A stretch of DNA of 64,000 bases from Nonomuraea sp. PA05 (GTDB lineage: Bacteria; Actinomycetota; Actinomycetes; Streptosporangiales; Streptosporangiaceae), in NCBI RefSeq assembly GCF_008086045.1, contig NZ_VSEY01000033.1, forward strand, positions 1 through 64,000. Reading direction: 5' to 3'. Shown one piece after another: positions 24,119 to 32,842 of this stretch (the first letter of the stretch is position 1; each line of letters starts with the position of its first letter). The notes below the pieces were generated by a model. It searched no databases and was not told the DNA's origin. It was given only the letters and a program-made list of their open reading frames with translations. The translations under genes were made by a program, and so were the position numbers.

Positions 24119-25476
24119 TGCTCAGACGACTCCTCCTGACCGCGCTCCTGCTGACCACCGCCTGCGGCGGGGGCGGCAGCGGCGGCGGCGCCGGCACCAT
24201 CGAATACTGGCTCTGGGACTCCTCCCAGCAGCCCGGCTACCAGAAGTGCGCGGACGCCTTCCAGCAGCAGAACCCCGGCCTGCGCATCCACATCTCCCAG
24301 TACGGCTGGGACGACTACTGGTCGAAGCTGACCGCCAGCTTCATCGCCGACACCGCCCCCGACGTCTTCACCGACCAGCTCGCCAAGTTCCCCCAGTTCG
24401 TCGACCTCCAGGTGCTGCGCCCGCTCGACGACCTCGGCCCCACCAGCGACATCAAGGACTCCGACTACCAGCAGGGCCTGGCCGAGCTGTGGAAGGGCAA
24501 GGACGGCAAACGCTACGGCTCGCCCAAGGACTGGGACACCATCGCGATCTTCTACGACCACGCCGCGATCGAGGCCGCCGGCATCGACCCGGCCACGCTT
24601 GACGAGCTGACCTGGAACCCCCGCGACGGCGGCACGTTCGAGAAGACGATCGCGCACCTGACCATCGACCAGAACGGCGTGCGCGGCGACGAGCCCGGCT
24701 TCGACAGGACGAAGGTGAAGACGTACGGGCTGGCCGCCAACGGCGGCGGCGGCGACAACTGGGGCCAGACGCAGTGGTCGGCCTTCACCGGCAGCGCCGG
24801 CTGGCAGGCCACCGACAAGAACCCCTGGGGAACCCGCTTCAACCTGGACGACCCGGTCGTGCAGGACACCCTGAACTGGTACTTCGGCCTCGTGCGCAGG
24901 GGCTACATGGCCAGCTTCGCCGCGATCGGCGGCAGGAACGCGATCACCCCCGACACGCAGATCCAGTCCGGCATCGCCGCGATGGGCCTGTCGGGGTCGT
25001 GGACGATCGCCTCGTTCACCAAGCTCACCGACGCCAGTGGCAGGAAGCTGGACATCGGCGTCGCGCCCACCCCGATCGGCCCGACGGGGAAGCGGGCCTC
25101 CATGTTCAACGGCCTGGCCGACTCCATCACGACGTTCTCCAAGCAGCCGGAGAACGCCGCGAAGTGGGTGAAGTTCCTGTCCGGTGAGCAGTGCCAGAAC
25201 ATCATCGGCCAGTCGGGCGTGGTGTTCCCCGCCCGGCCATCAGGCACCGAGCTGGCCATCCGGTACAACGAGAACGAGCGGAAGCTGGACGTGTCGGCCT
25301 TCACCGACCACATCGAGAACCGCACCACGTTCCCGCTGCCGGTGACCTCCAACGCGGCCGACATCACGGCGCTGATGACGCCCGCGCTGGAGGCGATCTT
25401 CCTCGGCGAGGCTCCGGCCACCTCGCTCACCGCTCTCAACGAGCAACTCGACCGCCTCTTCGAGGTGGCCGGATGA
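24118..25476 (+). CDS. Sugar ABC transporter substrate-binding lipoprotein
   Basis: A 452-residue extracellular solute-binding protein, family 1. The N-terminus MLRRLLLTALLLTTAC is a lipoprotein signal with lipid-modified C16, followed by a Gly/Ser linker. The mature domain has the typical ISQYGWDDYWSKLTASFIAD, TAPDVFTDQLAKFPQF and NAAKWVKFLSGEQCQ segments. It delivers oligosaccharides to the two permeases encoded immediately upstream. Its stop codon lies inside the first of two 20-bp direct repeats (25474-25523) shared with the 3' flank of the convergent GH16 gene. Confidence 0.93.
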   Translation: MLRRLLLTALLLTTACGGGGSGGGAGTIEYWLWDSSQQPGYQKCADAFQQQNPGLRIHISQYGWDDYWSKLTASFIADTAPDVFTDQLAKFPQFVDLQVLRPLDDLGPTSDIKDSDYQQGLAELWKGKDGKRYGSPKDWDTIAIFYDHAAIEAAGIDPATLDELTWNPRDGGTFEKTIAHLTIDQNGVRGDEPGFDRTKVKTYGLAANGGGGDNWGQTQWSAFTGSAGWQATDKNPWGTRFNLDDPVVQDTLNWYFGLVRRGYMASFAAIGGRNAITPDTQIQSGIAAMGLSGSWTIASFTKLTDASGRKLDIGVAPTPIGPTGKRASMFNGLADSITTFSKQPENAAKWVKFLSGEQCQNIIGQSGVVFPARPSGTELAIRYNENERKLDVSAFTDHIENRTTFPLPVTSNAADITALMTPALEAIFLGEAPATSLTALNEQLDRLFEVAG

Positions 25477-25523
25477 GAACGCGCTCTCTCGCTTCCGCGC
25501 AGGTGAGAACGCGCTCTCTCGCT
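25474..25523. repeat. Two 20-bp direct repeats between convergent genes
   Basis: TGAGAACGCGCTCTCTCGCT occurs at 25474-25493 and again at 25504-25523, 30 bases apart. The inner GAGAACGCGCTCTC is close to a palindrome and one change from the LacI-type core GAGAGCGCTCTC seen at the GH16 promoter. The first copy includes the stop codon of the binding-protein gene. Function is unclear: degenerate operator copies or a repeat expansion. Confidence 0.8.
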
Positions 25524-25524
25524 G

Positions 25525-26766
<1,242 letters not shown>

Positions 26767-26822
26767 GGCGGTGTCCTCACGGATGCGGGTTTACCGAAAC
26801 ACTCCGGCATCGTGAGAGCTGC

Positions 26823-26841
26823 TGTCAAGAGAGCGCTCTCT
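26823..26841 (-). promoter_or_regulatory. GH16 promoter -35 box overlapped by LacI-type operator
   Basis: AGAGAGCGCTCTCT (26828-26841) is a perfect 14-bp palindrome of the GAGCGCTC type used by LacI-family sugar repressors of actinomycetes (CebR-like). On the minus strand it runs directly into a perfect -35 hexamer TTGACA (26828-26823). The -10 is weak (about 26800-26805). The start codon is about 60 bases downstream. Bound repressor would block RNA polymerase, so the glucanase should be sugar-induced. No LacI gene is in the window. Confidence 0.75.
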
Positions 26842-26846
26842 CGCAT

Positions 26847-29057
26847 TCAGGGCGCCTTCTCCGGCGTTCCCGACAGGGGGATGTCGAGCCTGTACACGCG
26901 GGTGGTCTGGAGGTGGCTGAGGTTGTCGTCCGAGATCAGGTAGAGCATCCGCCGATCGGCCGACGTGACCGGCCCCAGCGCCATGCCCTCCACGTTCTGC
27001 AGGAGCGGGTTCGGCTGGGCCTCACGAGCCCGCGCGCCGCCCGCCGGGCAGGCGGCCAGGTCGACCAGCAGGGTCTTGGCGGCGAAGTCCTGCTCCTCCA
27101 CGTTCCTCAGGGAGTTGTCCCACCCGATGCCCCACCTCTTGCCGAGCGTCGTCCGGTAGACGCGGATGGCGTTGCCCACGCCGTCCATGTAGCCCCGTTC
27201 GAGGGTGAGCAGCACGTCGTCCTCCAGCGCCACCATGTCGACGAGGTTGAGGCCGGTGTCGGCCTTGTAGCCGTACTGGCCGTCGGGGGTGTAGCCCTGA
27301 TCGGCCATGCCCGAGTAACGCAGGATCCGCAGCAGCGGCTGGCCGCGTACCTTGCCGTCACGCCACAGCGGCTCCTCCAGCCCGGCGTACAGCAGCCTGC
27401 CGTTGGACGTGGCGGTCAGCGACTCGAAGTTCTCCGCCGGACCTTCGCCACCCCCCGACTTCACGCGGTACAGCGGCGGCACGTCCAGCGCGCCGTTCTG
27501 CCTGCCCGACCTCCGGTCGAACCGGACGATCGACGGCTCGGTCTCCGAGCTGATCAGCACGTGGTGCGGCTGCAGGACCAGGCCCTCGCCGTCGAACTCA
27601 CGATCCTGGAAGTGCGACCCGTCGGAGCGCACCAGGGTGGTCATGCCCTTGACCCCGACGTGGCGGGGGTCGCCGCCCAGGGTGAGGTGGTAGAGGCGCG
27701 GCGGCGAGTTGTCCGTCAGGCTCACGGCCTCGGACGGGGCGGTCATCGTGAGCGCCGACAGGCCGCCGACCGTGGTGCCGCCGTACTGCACCTTGTCGAG
27801 GTCGTCGGAGAAGCCGACGAGTCTCGTGTCCGCCGAGCACGGGCCTTGCGGGCCGGACGGCCACAGCGCCACCGCCACGACCGTGGCGGCGACGGCCGTC
27901 AGGGCCGGCGGGGCCGCCCACAGGAACAGGCGCCGGCGCTTCGGCATGGGCAGGTCCTCTCTGCCGGGAGCCGCAGCCGCCTCCACGGGGTCGGCTGACC
28001 GGGGGACGCGGAAGTAGGGCAGCGCCCCGACGTGCGGGGGGCCTTCGCGCTGCGGCTCCGGCTGGTGGGGGATCAGGGCGTCGCGCACCGTGCGGTAGAG
28101 GTCGTCCAGCGTCGTGAACTCCGCGCGCGTCCGGGGCTCGCGCAGCGCGCTGATGATCTCCCCGGTGAACGCGGTGTGCCGCGCCGACCTGGGAGCCAGT
28201 GCCGGGCTGTGCTTCGAGGCGGCGGTCAGCGTGTAGATGCCGTCGGCCCTGGCGGCCTCCAGGAGGCCGGCGGACGGGTCGCGCTCGCCGATGGCCAGGC
28301 CGCTGTAGCAGCAGTCGAGGATCACCACGCGGTGCTTGGCGCGGCCGGCCCGCAGGATCGTCCGCAGGTCCCGCCAGGGCACGGTCGCCGCCGCCTCGGC
28401 GGCCGGCTGGGTCGCCCCGCTCAGGCACAGGTGCAGCTCCCTGCCGTCGGCGTCGCACATCCCGTGACCGGAGAAATAGACGAGCAGCGTGTCCTCGGCC
28501 GCCGTCGCCGCCTCGCCCACCGGGGTCAGCAGGTCACGAGGGGTCTGCGGGTTCAGGACCATCCGGCAGTTCTCCCACGGCACGCCCCAGATGCCCGGGT
28601 CCACCAGCGCACCGGCCAGGTCCACGCAGTTCTGCTCGACGGCGGGCAGGTCGCCCAGGTGCGGGTAGCGGCTCACCCCGACGAGCACGCAGCACGACCG
28701 GCTCGGGTCGGGCTGCCCGCTCAGCGCGCGCACGGCGGCCGGCACGTCGAGCAGCTCCTGGCCGGACAGCGTCCGCGTGGTGTCGTCGAGCCGCACCACC
28801 AGCTCCGCCGCCCGGTCGCAGTCGCGGCGCCAGGTGACGAAGGCCAGGGCCAGCGTGGCGATCTGGAAACCGCTGTCGACGACGAGCTGGATCACCTCGA
28901 AGCCGGGGCCCATCGTGTCGGACGCCTGCGGCGTGGGCTGCAGCGAGATGCCGGCGCCGTGCAGCCTGGGATCGGAGAGCATCGTGTTGATCAGCGAACG
29001 CTGGGACTCCCTGTCGTGCTGGTCGGCCACCCAGACGTGAATGCGCACGCTGCTCAT
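26847..29057 (-). CDS. EACC1-like / caspase (C14) / membrane helix / phytase-like esterase fusion
   Basis: A 736-residue multidomain protein. Residues 1-95 (IHVWVADQHDRESQRSLINT, then VIQLVVDSGFQIATLALAFV) resemble the effector-associated constant component EACC1. Residues about 118-330 are a caspase-like peptidase: catalytic H198 in VYFSGHGM and C250 in ILDCCYSG (D-x-C-x-S-G), both present. A membrane helix follows (about 372-396, RRRLFLWAAPPALTAVAATV). Residues 405-736 match the esterase-like domain of phytase, a beta-propeller (FDGEGLVLQPHHVLISSE, NFESLTATSNGRLLYAGLEE). The protease is predicted cytoplasmic and the propeller extracellular. The ATG at 29057 is chosen because the EACC1 strand begins just after it. 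It lies 129 bases after a kinase-WD40 gene on the same strand. Substrate and trigger are unknown. Confidence 0.85.
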   Translation of the reverse strand: MSSVRIHVWVADQHDRESQRSLINTMLSDPRLHGAGISLQPTPQASDTMGPGFEVIQLVVDSGFQIATLALAFVTWRRDCDRAAELVVRLDDTTRTLSGQELLDVPAAVRALSGQPDPSRSCCVLVGVSRYPHLGDLPAVEQNCVDLAGALVDPGIWGVPWENCRMVLNPQTPRDLLTPVGEAATAAEDTLLVYFSGHGMCDADGRELHLCLSGATQPAAEAAATVPWRDLRTILRAGRAKHRVVILDCCYSGLAIGERDPSAGLLEAARADGIYTLTAASKHSPALAPRSARHTAFTGEIISALREPRTRAEFTTLDDLYRTVRDALIPHQPEPQREGPPHVGALPYFRVPRSADPVEAAAAPGREDLPMPKRRRLFLWAAPPALTAVAATVVAVALWPSGPQGPCSADTRLVGFSDDLDKVQYGGTTVGGLSALTMTAPSEAVSLTDNSPPRLYHLTLGGDPRHVGVKGMTTLVRSDGSHFQDREFDGEGLVLQPHHVLISSETEPSIVRFDRRSGRQNGALDVPPLYRVKSGGGEGPAENFESLTATSNGRLLYAGLEEPLWRDGKVRGQPLLRILRYSGMADQGYTPDGQYGYKADTGLNLVDMVALEDDVLLTLERGYMDGVGNAIRVYRTTLGKRWGIGWDNSLRNVEEQDFAAKTLLVDLAACPAGGARAREAQPNPLLQNVEGMALGPVTSADRRMLYLISDDNLSHLQTTRVYRLDIPLSGTPEKAP

Positions 29058-29186
29058 CTTCCTCGGCTTCGGCAGAATGTCGCCGAGAACTTTATGGCAG
29101 CGGTTATCGCAGCGCGGGAGATTTCCGCAGAGGGGTTTTATGGAGAATTCGATTGGCGCGCGCTTGTGATGATTTGCGCCGCTCAA

Positions 29187-31439
29187 TCACGGGGACGCCG
29201 GGCCGAGGCTCCAGCCGGTGACATTGCCTTCGCGGTCGCCCGCCACCAGCCACGACTGCCCGTCGTCCTCGGCGATCACCACCGAGTAGACGCCCTTGCC
29301 GGGAGACTTCAGCGGCTCGCCGACCAGCTTGCCGGTGCGCAGATCCCACACGCGGACGGTGCCGTCGAAACTGCCCGAGGCGACCACCGCGCGGCCCTTC
29401 ACCCGGCCCACCGCCAGGCAGGCCACCTCGGCGGTGTGGCCCGGGAACGAGGTCAGCTCCTGGCCGTCACGCAGCCCCCAGACCCGGACGACACGGTCGG
29501 AACCACCGCTGATCCCCACCGGCGTGCCGTCCAGCGCGGCGGTCGCCACGGCGAAGACGTCGTTGCCGTGGCCACGGAAGGTGGCGCCCATGGCGCCGGT
29601 CTCCAGATCCCACACCTGCGCGGTGTCGTCCGCCGACGCGGTCACCGCGAACGGGCGGCCGTCCATCGAGCCCGTCGCGATCCCGAACACCGGATCGCCG
29701 CCGGGCGCCTTCGGCTGAGGGCCTGAGTCCGTGCCCGTGGCCGGGTCCCACACGTGGATCTTCCCGGCCGCGTCCCCGCTGACCAGCAGCGTCCTGCCCG
29801 ACACCTGCGCGGTGGCGAGCACGTAGACCATGTCCTGATGGCCCTGGTAGGCAGGGCCGAACGGCTCGTCGCCCTCCGCCGCCGAGGCGAGCACCCCGCC
29901 GTTCTGCAACCGCCTGAACGTGGCCGCCTTCCCGTCCACCTCGCCGACGTCGATGGCGGCGTCCTTCTGCTCGCCGCCGGAGTTCCTCAGCTCGGCCAGC
30001 TCGACGGGGGACGTGCCGAGCTTCCACGCCTTGGCCGTGCCCTTGGTGCTGCCTGCCAGCACCACGCGCTGCCCGTCCACCGTGGACACCGCGACGGTGT
30101 TGACCTCGCCGCCGAGGGAGCCCTCGCCCAGCTTCTCGCCGTACGGGCGGGCGGTGGCGGACGGCGACGGGGTGTTCTCCGGCGTGCTCGTCGTCTGCGC
30201 TGTCGCCACCGCCGTCGTGGTCGCCGGAGGGGAGGCCGTCGTGGAGTCCCCGGCGCGCAGGGCCACCACGATCACGCTGATCAGGACCGCCGCGGAGGCG
30301 GCCGCGCCCACCACCAGGAGCCTGGAACGTCTGCGGTTCGGGTCGGGGGGTGGTGGTGCCGCGCCGGGAGCCCAGACGTGGGGCGCTCCAGGTTGTGGCG
30401 CCTTGGTCTGCGGTGCTCCGGCCTGCGGTGCTCCTGCTGGGTGAGGGCCTGTCTGAGGCGTTCCGGACGGAGAAGCCGCCGCGGGAGGGGCCGTGGACGG
30501 GCTCATCGGCGGGCCAGTGGGCGGGCTCGTGGGCGGGCTCGTGGGCGGGCTCGTGGGCGGGCTCGTGGGCGGGTTCGTGGCGAACGGGGCCGCGGGCGGG
30601 TGGGTGACGGAGCTGCCGCTGATGGGCCTGGTCACCGTGGTCTGGTCGTGGCCGAGGAGCAGGTTCAGCGCCTCCGTCGCCGCCGGACGCTCGTGCGGCG
30701 TCTTCGCCAGGCAGCGGGAGAGCAGCGAGCGCAGCGGCTCGGGGACACCCTCCAGATCCGGCTGGGCGTGCAGGATGCGGTACATCACCGCGGGCAGCGT
30801 GTCGCGGCCGAAGGACGGGCGTCCGGTCGCCGCGAAACCCACGGTCACGGCCCAGCTGAACACGTCGGACGCGGGCTGCGCCGGCTCGCCCGCGATCACC
30901 TCGGGCGCCATGTACGTCGGGGTGCCCACCGAGCCCCCGGTCACGGTCATGTCGATCGCCCGCGCGATGCCGAAGTCGATCACCCGGGGGCCGTCGGAGC
31001 CCAGCAGCACGTTCGACGGCTTGAGGTCGCGGTGCACCACCCCGGCCCGGTGGATGGCCGCCAGCGCGGTGGCCGTGCTGACCGCGATCCGGTCGAGCGC
31101 GCCTCCCGACCTGGGGCCGTGCTGCCGGACCGCGTCGTCCAGCGACGGGCCGTCGATGAACTCCGACACGATGTACGGCCTGTCGCCGTCCACCGCCACG
31201 TCCAGCACGCGGGCCGTGCAGAAGGCCGCCACCCGCATGGCGGCGTCCACCTCGCGTAAGAAGCGCTCGCGCGCCTCGCTCATCCCCGCCAGCCTGGCGT
31301 GCAGGACCTTGATCGCCACCCGCTCGCCCGAAGGGTCCTCGGCCAGGTAGACGACACCCTGCCCGCCCTCGCCGAGGCCGCCCACGATGCGGTAGTCACC
31401 CAGGTGGGTCGGCTCGCCGGCGTGCAGGGGGCGGAACAT
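29187..31439 (-). CDS. Membrane Ser/Thr protein kinase with extracellular WD40-type propeller
   Basis: A 750-residue receptor-like kinase. Residues 14-270 are a complete Hanks kinase: GLGEGGQGVVYLAED, AIKVLHA lysine, HRDLKPSNVLL catalytic loop, VIDFGIA (DFG) and YMAPEVI. A Pro/Thr-rich juxtamembrane region of about 110 residues contains a PPTS repeat. One helix (about 372-398, RSRLLVVGAAASAAVLISVI) crosses the membrane. The C-terminal half (about 440-750) has six to seven WD40-like blades (VLAGSTKGTAKAWKL, LVSGDAAGKIHVWDP, AVTASADDTAQVWDL, GISGGSDRVVRVWGL, VASGSFDGTVRVWDL). It is upstream of the caspase fusion gene and may sense a ligand and control it; this functional link is inferred from adjacency only. 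Confidence 0.93.
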   Translation of the reverse strand: MFRPLHAGEPTHLGDYRIVGGLGEGGQGVVYLAEDPSGERVAIKVLHARLAGMSEARERFLREVDAAMRVAAFCTARVLDVAVDGDRPYIVSEFIDGPSLDDAVRQHGPRSGGALDRIAVSTATALAAIHRAGVVHRDLKPSNVLLGSDGPRVIDFGIARAIDMTVTGGSVGTPTYMAPEVIAGEPAQPASDVFSWAVTVGFAATGRPSFGRDTLPAVMYRILHAQPDLEGVPEPLRSLLSRCLAKTPHERPAATEALNLLLGHDQTTVTRPISGSSVTHPPAAPFATNPPTSPPTSPPTSPPTSPPTGPPMSPSTAPPAAASPSGTPQTGPHPAGAPQAGAPQTKAPQPGAPHVWAPGAAPPPPDPNRRRSRLLVVGAAASAAVLISVIVVALRAGDSTTASPPATTTAVATAQTTSTPENTPSPSATARPYGEKLGEGSLGGEVNTVAVSTVDGQRVVLAGSTKGTAKAWKLGTSPVELAELRNSGGEQKDAAIDVGEVDGKAATFRRLQNGGVLASAAEGDEPFGPAYQGHQDMVYVLATAQVSGRTLLVSGDAAGKIHVWDPATGTDSGPQPKAPGGDPVFGIATGSMDGRPFAVTASADDTAQVWDLETGAMGATFRGHGNDVFAVATAALDGTPVGISGGSDRVVRVWGLRDGQELTSFPGHTAEVACLAVGRVKGRAVVASGSFDGTVRVWDLRTGKLVGEPLKSPGKGVYSVVIAEDDGQSWLVAGDREGNVTGWSLGPASP
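30517..30576. repeat. 12-bp tandem repeat encoding the kinase PPTS linker
   Basis: GTGGGCGGGCTC is repeated five times without interruption, the last copy with one change. On the coding strand it encodes repeated S-P-P-T units in the kinase juxtamembrane linker. Copy number should vary easily and would change linker length without breaking the frame. Confidence 0.9.
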
Positions 31440-31575
31440 GATTCCCGACGATACACGTTCGGCAGATCAACGGCGATCCTGCACGTATACGGCGGAATCG
31501 CCCGGGAATGCGGCGCTCGGGCGGCGAGGGTCGCACGCCGGGTTACGGGTCTCCCGTGCGGGGTGCGGTCCGTGG

Positions 31576-32187
31576 TCAGCTCAGGCGGGCGAACCAGCGG
31601 TCGTGCGCCGTCCAGCAGTCGGCGGCGGTGAACCCGGCGGCCGGCGCGATGCGTCCGATGTCGCGCGCGGAGACGGTCGCCCAGCCGAACCACTGCCCCG
31701 CCACCGGCCCGCGCCGCAGCCGGAGCCGGTCGACGCGGCTGCGGGTGCCGGGCGGCGCGACCTCGGCCAGGACGGAGCCGCCCGGCCGCAGCAGGTGCCT
31801 GACCCGGTGCAGCAGCGCCGCGGGGTTCCCGCCGATGCCGATGTTGCCGTCCGCGAGCAGCGCGGCGGCCCATCGGCCGCTGTACGGGATGTCATCGAAG
31901 ACGTCCCTGAGCAGGGCGAGCCCTCCGGCGCGGCGGGTCAGGGCGACGGCGCGCGGGGTGACGTCGATGCCGAGCGAACGGATTCCGCGCCGCGTCAGCG
32001 CCACCGTGAGCCTGCCGGGGCCGGAGCCGACGTCCAGCGTGGGGCTGGCGCAGCGGGTCAGGAGCTCCTCGTCGCCGGCGATCGGCTCGAACCAGCGCGC
32101 GGCCTCCAGCGGCACGCGGGTGCCGTCCACGTACTCGATCTCGACGCTCTCACCGGCCAGGGCGTCGGCGTACATCTCGCCGATCAT
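31576..32187 (-). CDS. Class I SAM-dependent methyltransferase
   Basis: A 203-residue methyltransferase. Motif I is TLDVGSGPGRLTVAL near residue 52, followed by SLGIDVTPRAVAL (acidic residue after beta 2) and a motif IV-like ALLADGNIGIGGNP. The acceptor is not predictable. It is last in a minus-strand unit with a DUF2064 transferase and a GT87-type transferase, a grouping common in actinobacterial glycan or glycolipid loci. Its ATG overlaps a tiny ORF stop (ATGA) created by a 44-bp duplication. Confidence 0.88.
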   Translation of the reverse strand: MIGEMYADALAGESVEIEYVDGTRVPLEAARWFEPIAGDEELLTRCASPTLDVGSGPGRLTVALTRRGIRSLGIDVTPRAVALTRRAGGLALLRDVFDDIPYSGRWAAALLADGNIGIGGNPAALLHRVRHLLRPGGSVLAEVAPPGTRSRVDRLRLRRGPVAGQWFGWATVSARDIGRIAPAAGFTAADCWTAHDRWFARLS

Positions 32188-32258
32188 CGGCCCAGCTCCA
32201 ACGGTGCGGCGGCGTACATCTCGCCGATCATCGGCTCAGCTCCCGCAGTGCGGTGGCG
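32171..32258. repeat. 44-bp tandem duplication at the transferase/methyltransferase junction
   Basis: 32171-32214 and 32215-32258 are near-identical copies (TACATCTCGCCGATCATCGG core). Each carries, on the minus strand, a GGAGCTG ribosome site and an ATG ATC GGC GAG ATG start. The upstream copy (ATG at 32231) overlaps the DUF2064 stop and opens a 15-codon ORF that ends with TGA overlapping the true methyltransferase start at 32187. Confidence 0.88.
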
Positions 32259-32842
32259 AAGCAGGAGCCGGGCGCTCCGGCGGCTACGGCGGTGGCGTCC
32301 GCGGCGGTGTCGACGTCGATCAGCTCGGGCAGGTGGTGCACGGCCAGCCCGGCGCGTTCGAGCCGGTCGAGCTGCTGCTTGCCGGTCTCCGGATGCGACA
32401 TCGGCACCCCCAGCAGCAACGCCGGATCCGGCCGCCGCAGGCCCAGCAGCCAGAACCCGCCGTCGGCGGCCGGGCCGAACACCGCGTCGTAGCGCTCCAG
32501 CGCCTGCCCAGCCTCCCGCAGCAGGGCGGGCGTGACCTGCGGGGTGTCCATGCCGATCAGCACGACGGGGTCCGGCCGCAGCCGGTAGGTGTCGGCGAAG
32601 GCCGCCGCCAGGCGCTCGTCCAGGCCGTTCCCGCGCTGCGGGATCACCACGAACCCGGCGGGCAGCCAGCGTCCGGGCAGCCCGTCCAGGGCGAGCACCC
32701 GCTGGGTGGCGGGCGCGGCGGCCACGGCGCGCACGCTGTCGCGCAGCGCCGCCTCGGCGAGTGCGGCGGCCTCGACCTGGCTGTACGGCGGCGTCAGCCG
32801 GGTCTTCACCTGGCCGGGCCGCGGTTCCTTAGCGATGATCAA
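32228..32842 (-). CDS. DUF2064 / TIGR04282 family arsenosugar-type glycosyltransferase
   Basis: A 204-residue protein that begins MIIAKEPRPGQVKTRLTPPY, the diagnostic N-terminus of the DUF2064 family (nucleotidyltransferase-like A fold), with VVLIGMDTPQVTPALLREAG and FGPAADGGFWLLGLR further on. Members are predicted glycosyl- or nucleotidyl-transferases of cell-envelope or arsenosugar pathways. Its start overlaps the end of the upstream GT87-like gene by 14 bases, and its stop is part of the duplicated segment before the methyltransferase. Confidence 0.9.
   Translation of the reverse strand: MIIAKEPRPGQVKTRLTPPYSQVEAAALAEAALRDSVRAVAAAPATQRVLALDGLPGRWLPAGFVVIPQRGNGLDERLAAAFADTYRLRPDPVVLIGMDTPQVTPALLREAGQALERYDAVFGPAADGGFWLLGLRRPDPALLLGVPMSHPETGKQQLDRLERAGLAVHHLPELIDVDTAADATAVAAGAPGSCFATALRELSR

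Noticed and set aside
29058..29186. Earlier TTG start for the caspase protein at 29186
   Set aside because: It adds 43 residues of unrelated, cysteine-rich sequence and has no ribosome site; the EACC1-like strand starts at 29057.
30517..30576. CRISPR-like array
   Set aside because: Units are 12 bp without spacers and lie inside the kinase gene; no cas genes are present.
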